Positions 20,474-29,673 of a DNA stretch of 64,000 nt are shown here, in pieces. Where the stretch lies: assembly GCA_963834855.1 (NCBI GenBank), contig CAWIDH010000017.1, positions 246,819-310,818 of the forward strand. Direction: 5' to 3'. The notes beneath the pieces were generated by a model that was given only the letters and a program-made list of their open reading frames with translations, was not told the DNA's origin and made no database searches. The position numbers and the translations under genes are program-made. Within the stretch, counting starts at the first letter, position 1, and each line of letters starts with the position of its first letter. This DNA comes from DATJKD01 sp963834855 (GTDB taxonomy: Bacteria; Pseudomonadota; Gammaproteobacteria; Steroidobacterales; Steroidobacteraceae).

Positions 20474-21183
20474 ATGACGAGCGATGGGCCGCTCGACCAA
20501 GCGCAGACGGCAGAGCCGCGCGAGCCCGGACGCGCGCGCAAGCTTCGCAACTACCTGATCGCGGGCCTGCTCATCTGGCTGCCGATCATGATCACCGTCT
20601 GGGTGGTCCGCTTCCTGACCGGGATCCTCGACCAGTCGCTGGTGCTGATTCCGCCGCCGTGGCGGCCGGAGGCGCTCTTCGGCCGGTACATCCCCGGGCT
20701 CGGCGTCATCCTGTCGCTGCTGCTGCTGCTCGTGACTGGCGTCCTGGTCAAGAACCTGTTCGGCCGGCAGATGGTGCAGGGGCTCGAGAATCTGGTCCGC
20801 CGTATTCCGGTCGTCGGACCGATCTACGGCGGTGCCAAGAGCTTCAGCGAAACCGTGCTCGCCGACAAGGGAAGCTCGTTCAAGCAGGTCGTCCTGGTGC
20901 GGTTTCCGTATCGAGGCGACCTACAGCATCGGGTTCATCACGGCGGAGGTGCTCGAGGAGGTCCAGGCGAAGACGGCCGAGGACGTCATCTGCGTGGTCG
21001 TGCCGCACGACGCCGAACCCTACCGGTGGCTTCATCGTGCTGGTGCCAAAGCGTGAATTGATCTATCTCGATATGTCGGTCGACGATGCCGTCAAGCTGG
21101 TGCTGACGATGGGCGTCGTCGTTCCGCCCTGGCGGGATAAGCCGATTCAAGCGCGTCTTGCACCGCCGCAGACCGGCCCGTAA
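20474..21183 (+). CDS. DUF502 membrane protein (two frameshifts)
   Basis: The frame starts at ATG 20474 with two membrane helices (LRNYLIAGLLIWLPIMITVW and LGVILSLLLLLVTGVLV), then RIPVVGPIYGGAKSFSETVL. It slips near 20,910 and again near 21,010. Joining the three frames gives YSIGFITAEVLEEV, TPNPTGGFIVLVPK and LTMGVVVPPW, the full DUF502 pattern of about 235 residues. Each slip is explained by one extra G. DUF502 proteins are inner-membrane proteins of unknown role, often beside aspS as here. Confidence 0.8.
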
Positions 21184-21249
21184 CATCGCGCCTCTTTTTC
21201 GAAGAGTAGGCTCCGGCCGCCGGCCAGCCTGTCCCCGGTGACGATGCCG

Positions 21250-23025
21250 ATGCGCACTCATTATTGCGGCGAGGTCGACGAGTCCCTCGTCGGCCAATCC
21301 GTGTCCGTTGCCGGCTGGGTACACCGCCGCCGCGACCACGGCGGCGTCATCTTCGTCGATCTGCGCGACCGCGAGGGCCTGCTGCAGGTCGTCTTCGATC
21401 CCGACGAAGCCAGCGTGTTCGCCGAGGCGGAACGCCTGCGTGGCGAGTGGGTCATCCGCGTTGCCGGCACGATCCGCCCACGACCGACCGGCACGGCCAA
21501 CCCGAACCTGAAATCCGGCGCAGTCGAGCTGCTCGCCCGCGAGATCGAGGTGCTGAACCGCTCGGAGGCCTTGCCGTTCCAGCTCGACGAGGAGGTCAAG
21601 GAAGAAGTGCGGCTCAAGTACCGCTACCTCGACCTGCGCCGCGACGTGATGCAGCAGCGGCTGCGACTGCGGCACGCCGTCACCCGCGCGATGCGCGAGT
21701 ACCTCGACGGCCGCGGTTTCGTAGATCTCGAGACGCCGATGCTGACCAAGGCGACGCCGGAAGGCGCGCGCGACTACCTCGTGCCGAGCCGCACCCAGCC
21801 CGGTCGGTTCTTCGCGCTGCCGCAGTCGCCGCAGATCTTCAAGCAGCTGCTGATGATGTCGGGCTTCGATCGCTACTACCAGATCGTGCGCTGCTTCCGC
21901 GACGAGGACCTGCGTGCCGACCGGCAACCCGAGTTCACGCAGCTCGACGTCGAGACCTCGTTCCTCTCGCGCGACGAGATCATGGCCTTGATGGAGGGGC
22001 TGGTGCGGCACGTCTTCCACGCCGTCCTCGGCGTCGCGCTGCCCGACCCATTCCCGCGCATGAGCTTCGCCGAGGCGATGCGCCGCTACGGCTCGGACAA
22101 GCCGGACCTGCGCGTCGCACTCGAGCTGGTCGACGTCGGCGACCTCGTGCGTGACAGCGAGTTCAAGGTCTTTGCCGGTCCCGCCGCAGCCGCCGACGGT
22201 CGGGTCGCTGCGCTCGCCGTGCCGCAGGGCGGGGAGAAGCTTTCGCGCAAGCAGATCGACGACTGCACGGCCTTCGTCGCGCGCTACGGCGCGAAGGGCC
22301 TCGCCTACGTCAAGGTCAACGACGCATCGAGGGGCCGCGACGGTCTGCAATCGCCCATCCTGAAATTCCTCTCGGACGCCGCGATCACCGGCATCCTCGA
22401 GCGCACCGGCGCCCGGACCGGCGACCTGGTGTTTTTCGGCGCAGATCGCGCCAAGGTCGTCAATGACGCGCTCGGCGCGTTGCGGCTGAAGCTCGGCCAC
22501 GACCTCGGGCTCGTCGAGGAAGGCTGGCGGCCGCTGTGGGTCGTGGAATTCCCGATGTTCGAATGGGACGAGGAAGCGCGGCGCTGGTCGGCGATGCATC
22601 ACCCGTTCACCTCGCCCGTGAGCGACGATCCCGCGGCGCTCGCTGCCTCCCCGGGCGCGGCGCTCGCGCGCGCCTACGACTTCGTGCTGAACGGCTCGGA
22701 GATCGGCGGCGGGTCGGTCCGCATCCATCGCAACGAGATGCAGGCGACAGTGTTCGAGATGCTCGGCATCGGCGCGGAGGAGGCGCAGAGGAAATTCGGC
22801 TTCCTGCTCGAGGCTCTCAAGTACGGCGCGCCGCCGCACGGTGGCATCGCCTTCGGCGTCGATCGCCTGGCGATGCTGATGGCAGGCGCGGAGTCCATCC
22901 GCGACGTGATCGCCTTCCCCAAGACACAGACGGCGACCTGCCCGCTGACCGATGCGCCCACCGAGATCGCCGAGCAGCAACTGCGCGAACTGCACATCCG
23001 CGTGCAGCTGCCGCCGAAGCCTTGA
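21250..23025 (+). CDS. aspS: Aspartyl-tRNA synthetase
   Basis: This 591-residue class II synthetase has an N-terminal OB-fold (GWVHRRRDHGGVIFVDLRDREG), motif 2 (FRDEDLRADRQPEFTQLD), the bacterial GAD insertion (about 290-420) and motif 3 (GIAFGVDRLAMLM). It charges tRNA-Asp, and length and ends match E. coli AspS (590 residues). The start MRTHYCGEVDE was chosen by that match; GTG 21238 and ATG 21244 are in frame just upstream. The usual partner yebC-ruvC genes do not follow. A REP-like palindrome starts at the stop. Confidence 0.93.
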   Translation: MRTHYCGEVDESLVGQSVSVAGWVHRRRDHGGVIFVDLRDREGLLQVVFDPDEASVFAEAERLRGEWVIRVAGTIRPRPTGTANPNLKSGAVELLAREIEVLNRSEALPFQLDEEVKEEVRLKYRYLDLRRDVMQQRLRLRHAVTRAMREYLDGRGFVDLETPMLTKATPEGARDYLVPSRTQPGRFFALPQSPQIFKQLLMMSGFDRYYQIVRCFRDEDLRADRQPEFTQLDVETSFLSRDEIMALMEGLVRHVFHAVLGVALPDPFPRMSFAEAMRRYGSDKPDLRVALELVDVGDLVRDSEFKVFAGPAAAADGRVAALAVPQGGEKLSRKQIDDCTAFVARYGAKGLAYVKVNDASRGRDGLQSPILKFLSDAAITGILERTGARTGDLVFFGADRAKVVNDALGALRLKLGHDLGLVEEGWRPLWVVEFPMFEWDEEARRWSAMHHPFTSPVSDDPAALAASPGAALARAYDFVLNGSEIGGGSVRIHRNEMQATVFEMLGIGAEEAQRKFGFLLEALKYGAPPHGGIAFGVDRLAMLMAGAESIRDVIAFPKTQTATCPLTDAPTEIAEQQLRELHIRVQLPPKP

Positions 23026-23140
23026 AAAAATTGGCTCGGAGCTGATTTATTACGATTAATCAGCTCTGAGCCGATTTCTTATGGCGCGGAAAGACAAACC
23101 CGACCACCGTTCGCGGAAAAATAGCTCTGACCCCATTTCC
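23025..23140. repeat. REP-like palindromes (TCAGAGC type) between aspS and the lipase gene
   Basis: AAATTGGCTCGGAGCTGATT (23028-23047) is mirrored by AATCAGCTCTGAGCCGATTT (23058-23077), a near-perfect stem with a 10-base loop. A half element (AAAAATAGCTCTGACCCCAT) follows at 23117-23136. It may act as a bidirectional terminator after aspS. Confidence 0.75.
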
Positions 23141-23149
23141 GGGGAGACG

Positions 23150-23821
23150 GTGATCCTGGTTCCCGGCCTCTGGATGACGGGGCTCGAGCTCGGATTGCTG
23201 CGCAGGCGACTCGTGCACGAGCACGGATTCGACGTGCGGGTCTTCGCCTACCCGACGATGGATGGCGATCCCGGCGAGATCTGCGGCGAGCTCGCAGACA
23301 CGGTGCGCCGTGGAGAGGGGGCGCGCGTGCATCTCGTGGGGCACAGTCTCGGGGGCGCGTTCGTCTACCGGGCGCTGACGGAATGCGCGTCCTCGCTCCG
23401 CGGCAACGCTGTGCTGCTCGGCTCACCGCTCAACGGCTGCCGCGCGGCGCGCGGAGTGCTGCGCTGGCCGGCGCTGCGCCCGCTGCTCGGCTCCCACGTC
23501 GTGCACGAGCTCGCAGAGCCGCACGGCCGCGAATGGCACGGGCCCGCGGCCCTCGGCGCGATCGCGGGCTCGCGGCCGCTCGGCACCGGGCAGTTCTTCG
23601 CGCACTTCGACGAGGACAACGACGGCACCGTGGCCGTGCGCGAGACGGTCATCCCGGGCCTGAGCGACCACATCGTGCTGCCGCACAGCCACATCGGCAT
23701 GCTGTTTGCCGGCGACGTCGCGGCGCAGGTCGCGCACTTCCTGCGGCACGGTCACTTCGAAGGCAGCGCGAGCAGGCGGTCGATCTCGGCGTCGGACCAG
23801 CCGCCGCCGAGTGCGCGGTAG
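23150..23821 (+). CDS. Alpha/beta-hydrolase, lipase/PGAP1-like
   Basis: The chosen start is GTG 23150 because GGGGAG lies four bases upstream and the fold begins there (ILVPGLWMTGLELGLLRRRL). An ATG at 23081 is in frame, but its leader would be encoded by REP-like sequence and lacks a ribosome binding site. The 223-residue product has a nucleophile elbow GHSLGGAF (about residue 65) and a likely acid/His pair (DEDNDGTV, DHIVLPHSHIGML), as in small esterases and PGAP1-like hydrolases. No signal peptide is seen. The last 20 codons overlap the 3' end of the opposing outer-membrane factor gene. Confidence 0.7.
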   Translation: MILVPGLWMTGLELGLLRRRLVHEHGFDVRVFAYPTMDGDPGEICGELADTVRRGEGARVHLVGHSLGGAFVYRALTECASSLRGNAVLLGSPLNGCRAARGVLRWPALRPLLGSHVVHELAEPHGREWHGPAALGAIAGSRPLGTGQFFAHFDEDNDGTVAVRETVIPGLSDHIVLPHSHIGMLFAGDVAAQVAHFLRHGHFEGSASRRSISASDQPPPSAR

Positions 23822-25182
23822 AGCTCGACGTAGGCGCGCAGCTGGTCGAGCTTCGCGCGCGCCAGGTCGATTTCCGCGCTGAAGAGCTGGCGCTCGGCGT
23901 CGAGCACCTCGAGATAGCTCACGACGCCGGCGCGGTAGCGCATGCGCTGCAGCCGCAGCACCTCGCGCGAGGCGTCGGTGCGCACGACGTTCTGCGCGAT
24001 GAACTCGCGCACCTTGTCGGAGGCGATCAGCGCGTCGGACACCTCGCGCAACGCCTGCAGCACGCCGAGGCGGTAGGCGAGCTCCGCCTGCTCTGCCTGC
24101 GCGCGTGCGACCTCGACGTTGCCCGTCCCGGCGCCGGAGCGCCAGATCGGGGCGTCGAGCGTCGGGCCGATCGAGAACAGCTCCTCCGCGGGACGGTCCG
24201 AGTTGAGCAGTCTGCCGAGCTCGGGGCTCACGAGTCCGAAGAAGGACGTGAGACCCAGGCTCAGGTACGGGAACCGCGTGGCCTGCGCGACGCCGATCTG
24301 CGCGGTCGCGGCGTGGAGTTGCTGCTCGAGCGCGCGCACATCCGGCCGCCGCTCGAGGAGCCTCGATGGCAGGCCGACCGGGATCTGCTCCGGGACCGGG
24401 AACGCGCGCGGCGACTGGATGCGGGGCACGCGCTCCGGAGGATAGCCGAGCAGGAACCGCAGGCGGTTCTCGGTCTGCTGCCGTCGCTGCTCCGCGACCG
24501 GCAGCTGGGCGCGCGTCGTCGCGAGCTGACCGACGGCCTGCTGTTCCTCCGTGCCCGATGCGACTCCGCTGCGGTTCAGGGAGCGCACGAGCGCGAGCGA
24601 TTCCTCCTGGCTCTTGATGGTGTCGCGGATGATCTGCACTTCCTCGTCGAGCTCACGCAGCTCGAACCAGGTGGTTGCGGTATCGGCCACGAGCGCAGTC
24701 ATCACCCCGCGCGCGGCGTCCTCGACGGAAAGCAACTGGGCGCGTGCCGATTCGTTCGCGCGTCGCAGCCGGCCGAAGAGGTCGATCTCCCAGCTGAGCG
24801 ACAACCCGAGCGAGTAAGCTGAGTCCTCGTCGCTCCCGGTGGCCGGCGAGGTCGTGCCCGTGGCGCGCAGCTCCGGTCCGAGGCCGGCGCGGGCGACGCG
24901 CGCGAACCCGCGGAATTCCTCGATCCGCGCCACCGCGATGCGCAGGTCGAGGTTGTTCTCGAGCGCCTCGCGCAGCACCTCGAGCAGCTCGGGGTCGTTG
25001 AAGACCGTCGCCCAGCCGAGGTCGGCGTACGACTCGGCCTGCTGCGGCGTCAGCACGCCGCGGTACTCATCCACCGTGACGAGGTCGGCCGGCCGCTCGT
25101 AGTCGGGACCGATCGCGCAGGCGGCGAGCAGGACCGTGGCGAGCGTGCCGGCGAGCGCAGCCCGCAGCGCCGCGCACCTCAC
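23752..25182 (-). CDS. RND efflux outer-membrane factor (NodT/OprM family)
   Basis: This 476-residue lipoprotein starts at GTG 25182, overlapping the transporter's TGA (GTGA). The signal has lipobox LLAACAIGPDYERP, the hallmark of OprM/NodT channels. Two repeated OEP domains follow with the expected helices (for example LSLSWEIDLFGRLRRANESA, and LLERRPDVRALEQQL). It would form the trimeric tunnel through which the pump expels its substrates. Read without the frameshift in the transporter, this region appears fused to the pump ORF, but the lipobox and GTGA show it is a separate gene. Confidence 0.88.
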   Translation of the reverse strand: MRCAALRAALAGTLATVLLAACAIGPDYERPADLVTVDEYRGVLTPQQAESYADLGWATVFNDPELLEVLREALENNLDLRIAVARIEEFRGFARVARAGLGPELRATGTTSPATGSDEDSAYSLGLSLSWEIDLFGRLRRANESARAQLLSVEDAARGVMTALVADTATTWFELRELDEEVQIIRDTIKSQEESLALVRSLNRSGVASGTEEQQAVGQLATTRAQLPVAEQRRQQTENRLRFLLGYPPERVPRIQSPRAFPVPEQIPVGLPSRLLERRPDVRALEQQLHAATAQIGVAQATRFPYLSLGLTSFFGLVSPELGRLLNSDRPAEELFSIGPTLDAPIWRSGAGTGNVEVARAQAEQAELAYRLGVLQALREVSDALIASDKVREFIAQNVVRTDASREVLRLQRMRYRAGVVSYLEVLDAERQLFSAEIDLARAKLDQLRAYVELYRALGGGWSDAEIDRLLALPSK

Positions 25183-28100
25183 GCACCGCTCCCGGCGGGA
25201 GCCGCCTCGTCCGCCGCGGCCCGGGGTGGCGTCCTGCCGAAGCGCTCGGCGAGGCCCTGGATCAGGACGTAGAACGCCGGCACCGCGAGCGTCGTCAGAA
25301 CGGTCGCCGCGATCATCCCGCCGAACACGGTCGCACCGACCGAGACCTTGGACGCCGCGCCCGCGCCCGAGGCGAGCATCAGCGGCACCACGCCCATGAT
25401 GAACGCGAACGACGTCATCAGGATCGGCCGCAGCCGCAGCCGGGCCGCATCCAGCGCTGCCTCGACGAGCGGCATCCCTTTCTCGCGGTTGAGCTTGGCG
25501 AACTCGACGATCAGGATGGCGTTCTTGGCCGAAAGCCCGATCAACGTCACGAGCCCGATCTGACCGTAGACGTTGAACGCGTGCCCACCCAGCTTGAGCG
25601 CGATCAGCGCGCCCAGGAACCCGAACGGTGTGGCGAGCAGCACGGCGAACGGGCACGGCCCAGCTTTCGTACAGTGCTGCGAGAAACAGGAACACCACGA
25701 CGATCGACAACCCCAGCACGATCGCCGCGGCGTTGCCGGCTTCGACTTCCTGGCGGCTCTGCCCGGTCCACTCGAAGCCGTAGTCCGCCGGAAGGATCTC
25801 CGCGGCGACCTCCTCGAGAGCACGCAGGGCATCACCCGAGCTCGCACCCGGTGCCGGTGCGCCGCTGAAGGCGGCGGTCCTGTACAGGTTGTATCTCTGC
25901 AGGAACCGGGCGCCGGAGCCAGGCACGGCCGTGGTCAGCGTGTCGAGCGGCACCATCGCGCCCTGGTCGTTGCGCACGAACAGCAGCGAGAGGTCGCGTA
26001 TCTCCTGGCGGAACTGGGATTCGGCCTGCATCGTGACCTTGTAGTTGCGGCCGAAGCGGGTGAAGTCGTTGACCTGGTAGCCGCCGAGGAAGGTCTGCAG
26101 CGTGGTGAACACGTCGTTGACCGGCACACCGAGCTTTTTGATCTTCTCGCGGTCGGCCTCGAGACGATAGTTGGGAGTCGCGGCAGAGAATGTCGTCGTG
26201 ATGCGTCCGATCTCCGGCCGTTGCTGCGCCGCGGCCATGAACTGCCCCGCCACGACGGCGAGTTCCTCCGCCGACTGGCCGGCACGCGCCTGCAGCATCA
26301 TCGAGAACCCGGACACCGCGCCGAATCCGGGCAGCGCCGGCGGGTTGAAAGGCACGACGATGGCTTCGGGCAAGCCTTGGGTCGCCGCGGCCACCTTACC
26401 GACGATGGTCAGGGCATGCTGGTCCTTACCGGGTCGCTCATCCCAGGGCTTCAGCCGCAGGATCAGGAGTGCACCGTTCGAGGCCGCCGTACCCGAGATC
26501 AGGTCGTAGCCGGCAATCACCTGCACGTTCGCGACACCCGGGATCGCGCGGGCAATCTCCTGCACCTGGCGCGCCACCGCGACCGTGCGCTCCTGCGAGG
26601 CCGCCTCGGGCAGGATCACCTGCGTGAACACCGCGCCCTTGTCCTCGTCGGGAACGAAGCCGGTGGGCGTGATGCGCTGCATGCCGCCGGTGGCGACGAT
26701 CACCGCACCCAGCAGCGCCAGCACCAGGAGCGCGCGGCGCGCTCCGTGTCGGGCAATCCGGCAGTAGTGACGGTTTGTACGATCGAAGCTCCGGTTGAAC
26801 CACTCGAAGAACCCCGCCAGCGGGCCACCGCGCCGCTCACCCGGCGCGTGCGGCTTGAGCAGCATCGAGCACAGCGCCGGCGTCAGCGTAAGCGCGACCA
26901 GCGCCGAGAAAAGGGTCGAAACGGCCACCGTGATCGCGAACTGCTTGTAGAGCTGGCCCGTGACGCCCGGGATGAAGGCCATCGGCACGAACACCGCCGC
27001 GAGCACCAGCGCAATGGCGACCACCGGGCCCTGCACCTCGTCCATCGACTTGCGCGTCGCCTCCTTGGGCGAGAGTCCATGCCTCTGCATGTTGTGCTCG
27101 ACCGCCTCGACGACCACGATCGCGTCGTCGACCACGATGCCGATCGCGAGCACCATGCCGAACAGCGACAGCGTGTTGATGCTGAAGCCGAGGAACTCGA
27201 AGGCCGCGAAGGTGGCCACCAGCGAGACCGGCACCGCGAGCATCGGGATCAGCGTCGCGCGCCAGCTCTGCAGGAACAGGAACACCACGATCAGCACGAG
27301 GATCAATGCCTCGACGAAGGTGTGGATGACCTCCTCGACCGAGGCCTTCACGAACTCCGACGTGTCGTACAGGATCTGGAGCGCGAGCCCCTTCGGAAAG
27401 CCTGCCTCGATGCTCGCGAGCTGCGCCTTGACGAGCTCGGCGGTCTCGAGCGCGTTCGCACCGGGCACGAGGAAGATCGCCATGACGGCCGAGGGGTGTC
27501 CGTCGAGCTGGCCGGTGAAGTTGTAGTCGCGGGCGCCCAGCTCGACGCGGCCGATGTCGCGCAGGCGGACGAAGGAGCCGTCCGGCTTCGAGCCGACGAT
27601 GATGCTGGCGAACTCGCTTGCGTCGACCAGCCGGCCGCGCACGCGCAGTGAATACTGGAAGCTCTGGCCGGGTGCGGAGGGCGGCTGGCCGATCTGGCCC
27701 GCCGGGGCCTGGACGTTCTGCTCGCGGATCGCACGTGCGACGTCGGCGGCCGTGATCTTGAGGCTCGCCATGCGATCCGGCTTCAGCCAGATGCGCATGC
27801 CGAACTCCGAGCCGAACACGCGCACGTCGCCGACGCCCTTGGCGCGTTTCAGCTGGTCGACGATGTAGACGTAGGCGTAGTTGACGATGAAGAGCCGATC
27901 GTAGGTGTCGTCCGGGGAGTGCACCGCGAAGTACATCAGCACGTCCGGCGACTGCTTGCGCACCGTCACGCCCTGCGCGATCACTTCCTGCGGCAGCTGC
28001 GCCTGCGCCTGGGAGACCCGGTTCTGCACCTCGACGGCGGCGAGATCCGGGTCGCGCTCGAGCGCAAAGGTCACCGTCAGGTTCGCACTGCCATCGTCGC

Positions 28101-28347
28101 CGCTGACGGCGTTGATGTAGAGCATGTCCGTCACGCCGTTGATCTGCTGGTCGAGCGGCACCGTCACCGACTCCTCGACGACATCCGAGCTCGCGCCGAG
28201 ATAGTTGGCGACGACCTGCACCGTCGGCAGGGCAATCGGCGGGAACTCCGCGATCGGCAGCCGCAGCAGTGACAGCGTGCCCACGAGCAGCAGGAACAGC
28301 GAGATGACGATCGCGAAGACCGGGCGGTCGATGAAGAAACGCGCCAT
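25179..28347 (-). CDS. RND multidrug efflux transporter (HAE-1 type, AcrB-like), frameshifted
   Basis: Beginning MARFFIDRPVFAIVISLFLL, the product has the HAE-1 arrangement: helix 1, periplasmic loop, helices 2-6 with LAIGIVVDDAIVVVEAVEHN (the helix IV proton-relay Asp pair), a second periplasmic loop and helices 7-12. Near 25,650 the frame shifts. Removing one C from GTGCCCGTTC joins LYESWAVPF to AVLLATPFGFLGALIAL and restores a pump of about 1,055 residues. It would use the proton gradient to expel drugs, bile-like compounds or solvents through the outer-membrane factor. Order on the minus strand is adaptor, pump, channel. Confidence 0.85.
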
Positions 28348-28359
28348 CGACGCCGCCCG

Positions 28360-29634
28360 TCAGCGCTTCGCCGGCGAAGCGCCCGGCACGGCGTCGGCCG
28401 CCGCCTGTGCGAGCTCGGCCTCGGTCACGACCGTCGGCTTGAGCGGCGTACCGGGCCGCGCCTTCACCGTGCCTTCGACGACGATCCGGTCCCCGGCGGC
28501 GACCCCCTCGAAGATCAGCCAACGAGTGCCCAGCCGCGGGACCGAGCTTGACGGGGCGCGCCTCGGCCTTGCCGTCGGCGCCGACCGCCGTCACGAAATA
28601 GCGGCCGAGCTGCTGCTGCACGGCGCGATCCGGCAGCACGATCGCGTGGGCACGCCGCTCGGTCGTCAGGCGGATCCGCGCGAACAGCCCCGGCACTCAG
28701 CGCGTGGTCGGGGTTCGGAAATTCGGCGCGCAGGGTGTAGGTCCCGGTCGTCGAGTCGAGCGCCCGGTCGGAGAAGTTGATCACAGCCCGGTTGCGGATA
28801 CACGCTGCCGTCGCTCAGTGACAGGCGCACCCGGCGCTGGCGGCGCGTCCGGGGCGGGCTCTTCCGGGCCATAGAGCCGCTGGTAGTCGAGCAGCTCCGC
28901 TTTCGCTCAGGCTGAAGTTCACCCACGCAGGGTCGTCGTCCGAGATCGTCGCGAGGACGGGTCTGTCCGGCCGTGATCAGGGCGCCCTCGAAGACCTCGG
29001 AGGCGCCGATGCGGCCGGTCATCGGCGCGCGGACTTCGGCGTACTCGACGCCGAGCTCGGCCTCCGTGATCGCGGCGCGGCTGGCCGCGACCTGCGCCGC
29101 CGCCTCCTTGGCCGCGGCGACGGCATTGTCGTAGACCTGCTGGCTGATCGCGTTCTCGGCGAGCAACGGCTCGTAGCGCTGGACGTCCTGCCGGGCGCGC
29201 GCGAGATTCGCCTCGGCGGAAGCGAGATTCGCCTCGGCGGTCGCGACCTGCGCCCGGTACTCGCGCGCGTCGATCGTGTACAGCAGGGAGTCCTTGGGCA
29301 CGATCGAGCCGTCTTCGAAGTGCTTGCCCGTCAGGACACCGGTGACGCGCGAGCGGATCTCGACTTCCTGCGAGCCGCGCACCTCGCCGACGAGGTCGCG
29401 ATAGATCTCCGTCGACTGAGGCTTGACCTCGACGACCTTGACCTCGACCGCCGGCGGAGCCGAACCCGCGGGGCCGCCGCCACAGCCGGCCGCCGTGGCG
29501 CAGAGCAACGCGAGCAACGGCGCTGCCGCCGACGTGGCGCGTGGCGATGTCGAGGATGACAAAGTGACTCCCAGTCGCGTCCTGACTGTCGATCCCTGAT
29601 CCCCGGCAACCCGCCGACCTTGTTCTTCCGCCAT
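28360..29634 (-). CDS. RND periplasmic adaptor (AcrA/MexE-like), several frameshifts
   Basis: The N-terminus is a lipoprotein signal (ALLCATAAGCGGG), followed by VKVVEVKPQSTEIYRDLVG, the biotinyl-lipoyl hairpin (GSQEVEIRSRVTGVLTGKH), a coiled coil (ATAEANLASAEANLARAR, YEPLLAENAISQQVYDNA) and a beta-barrel stretch (APMTGRIGASEVFEGALI). From about 28,980 to 28,500 the frame breaks repeatedly (at least four slips), yet pieces still match (INFSDRALDSTTGTYTLRAEFPNP). The C-terminal end is at the TGA at 28360-28362. Frameshifts this dense suggest poor sequence or real decay. It begins the efflux operon. Confidence 0.75.
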
Positions 29635-29673
29635 GAGCCGCTGCTGCGGGCGCCAGGGCGGCTCGGCGCCAGT

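Noticed and set aside
23752..28347. A single 1,531-codon frame joining the RND pump and the outer-membrane factor
   Set aside because: The join arises because a one-base insertion hides the pump's true end; the lipobox, GTGA overlap and second frame show two genes.
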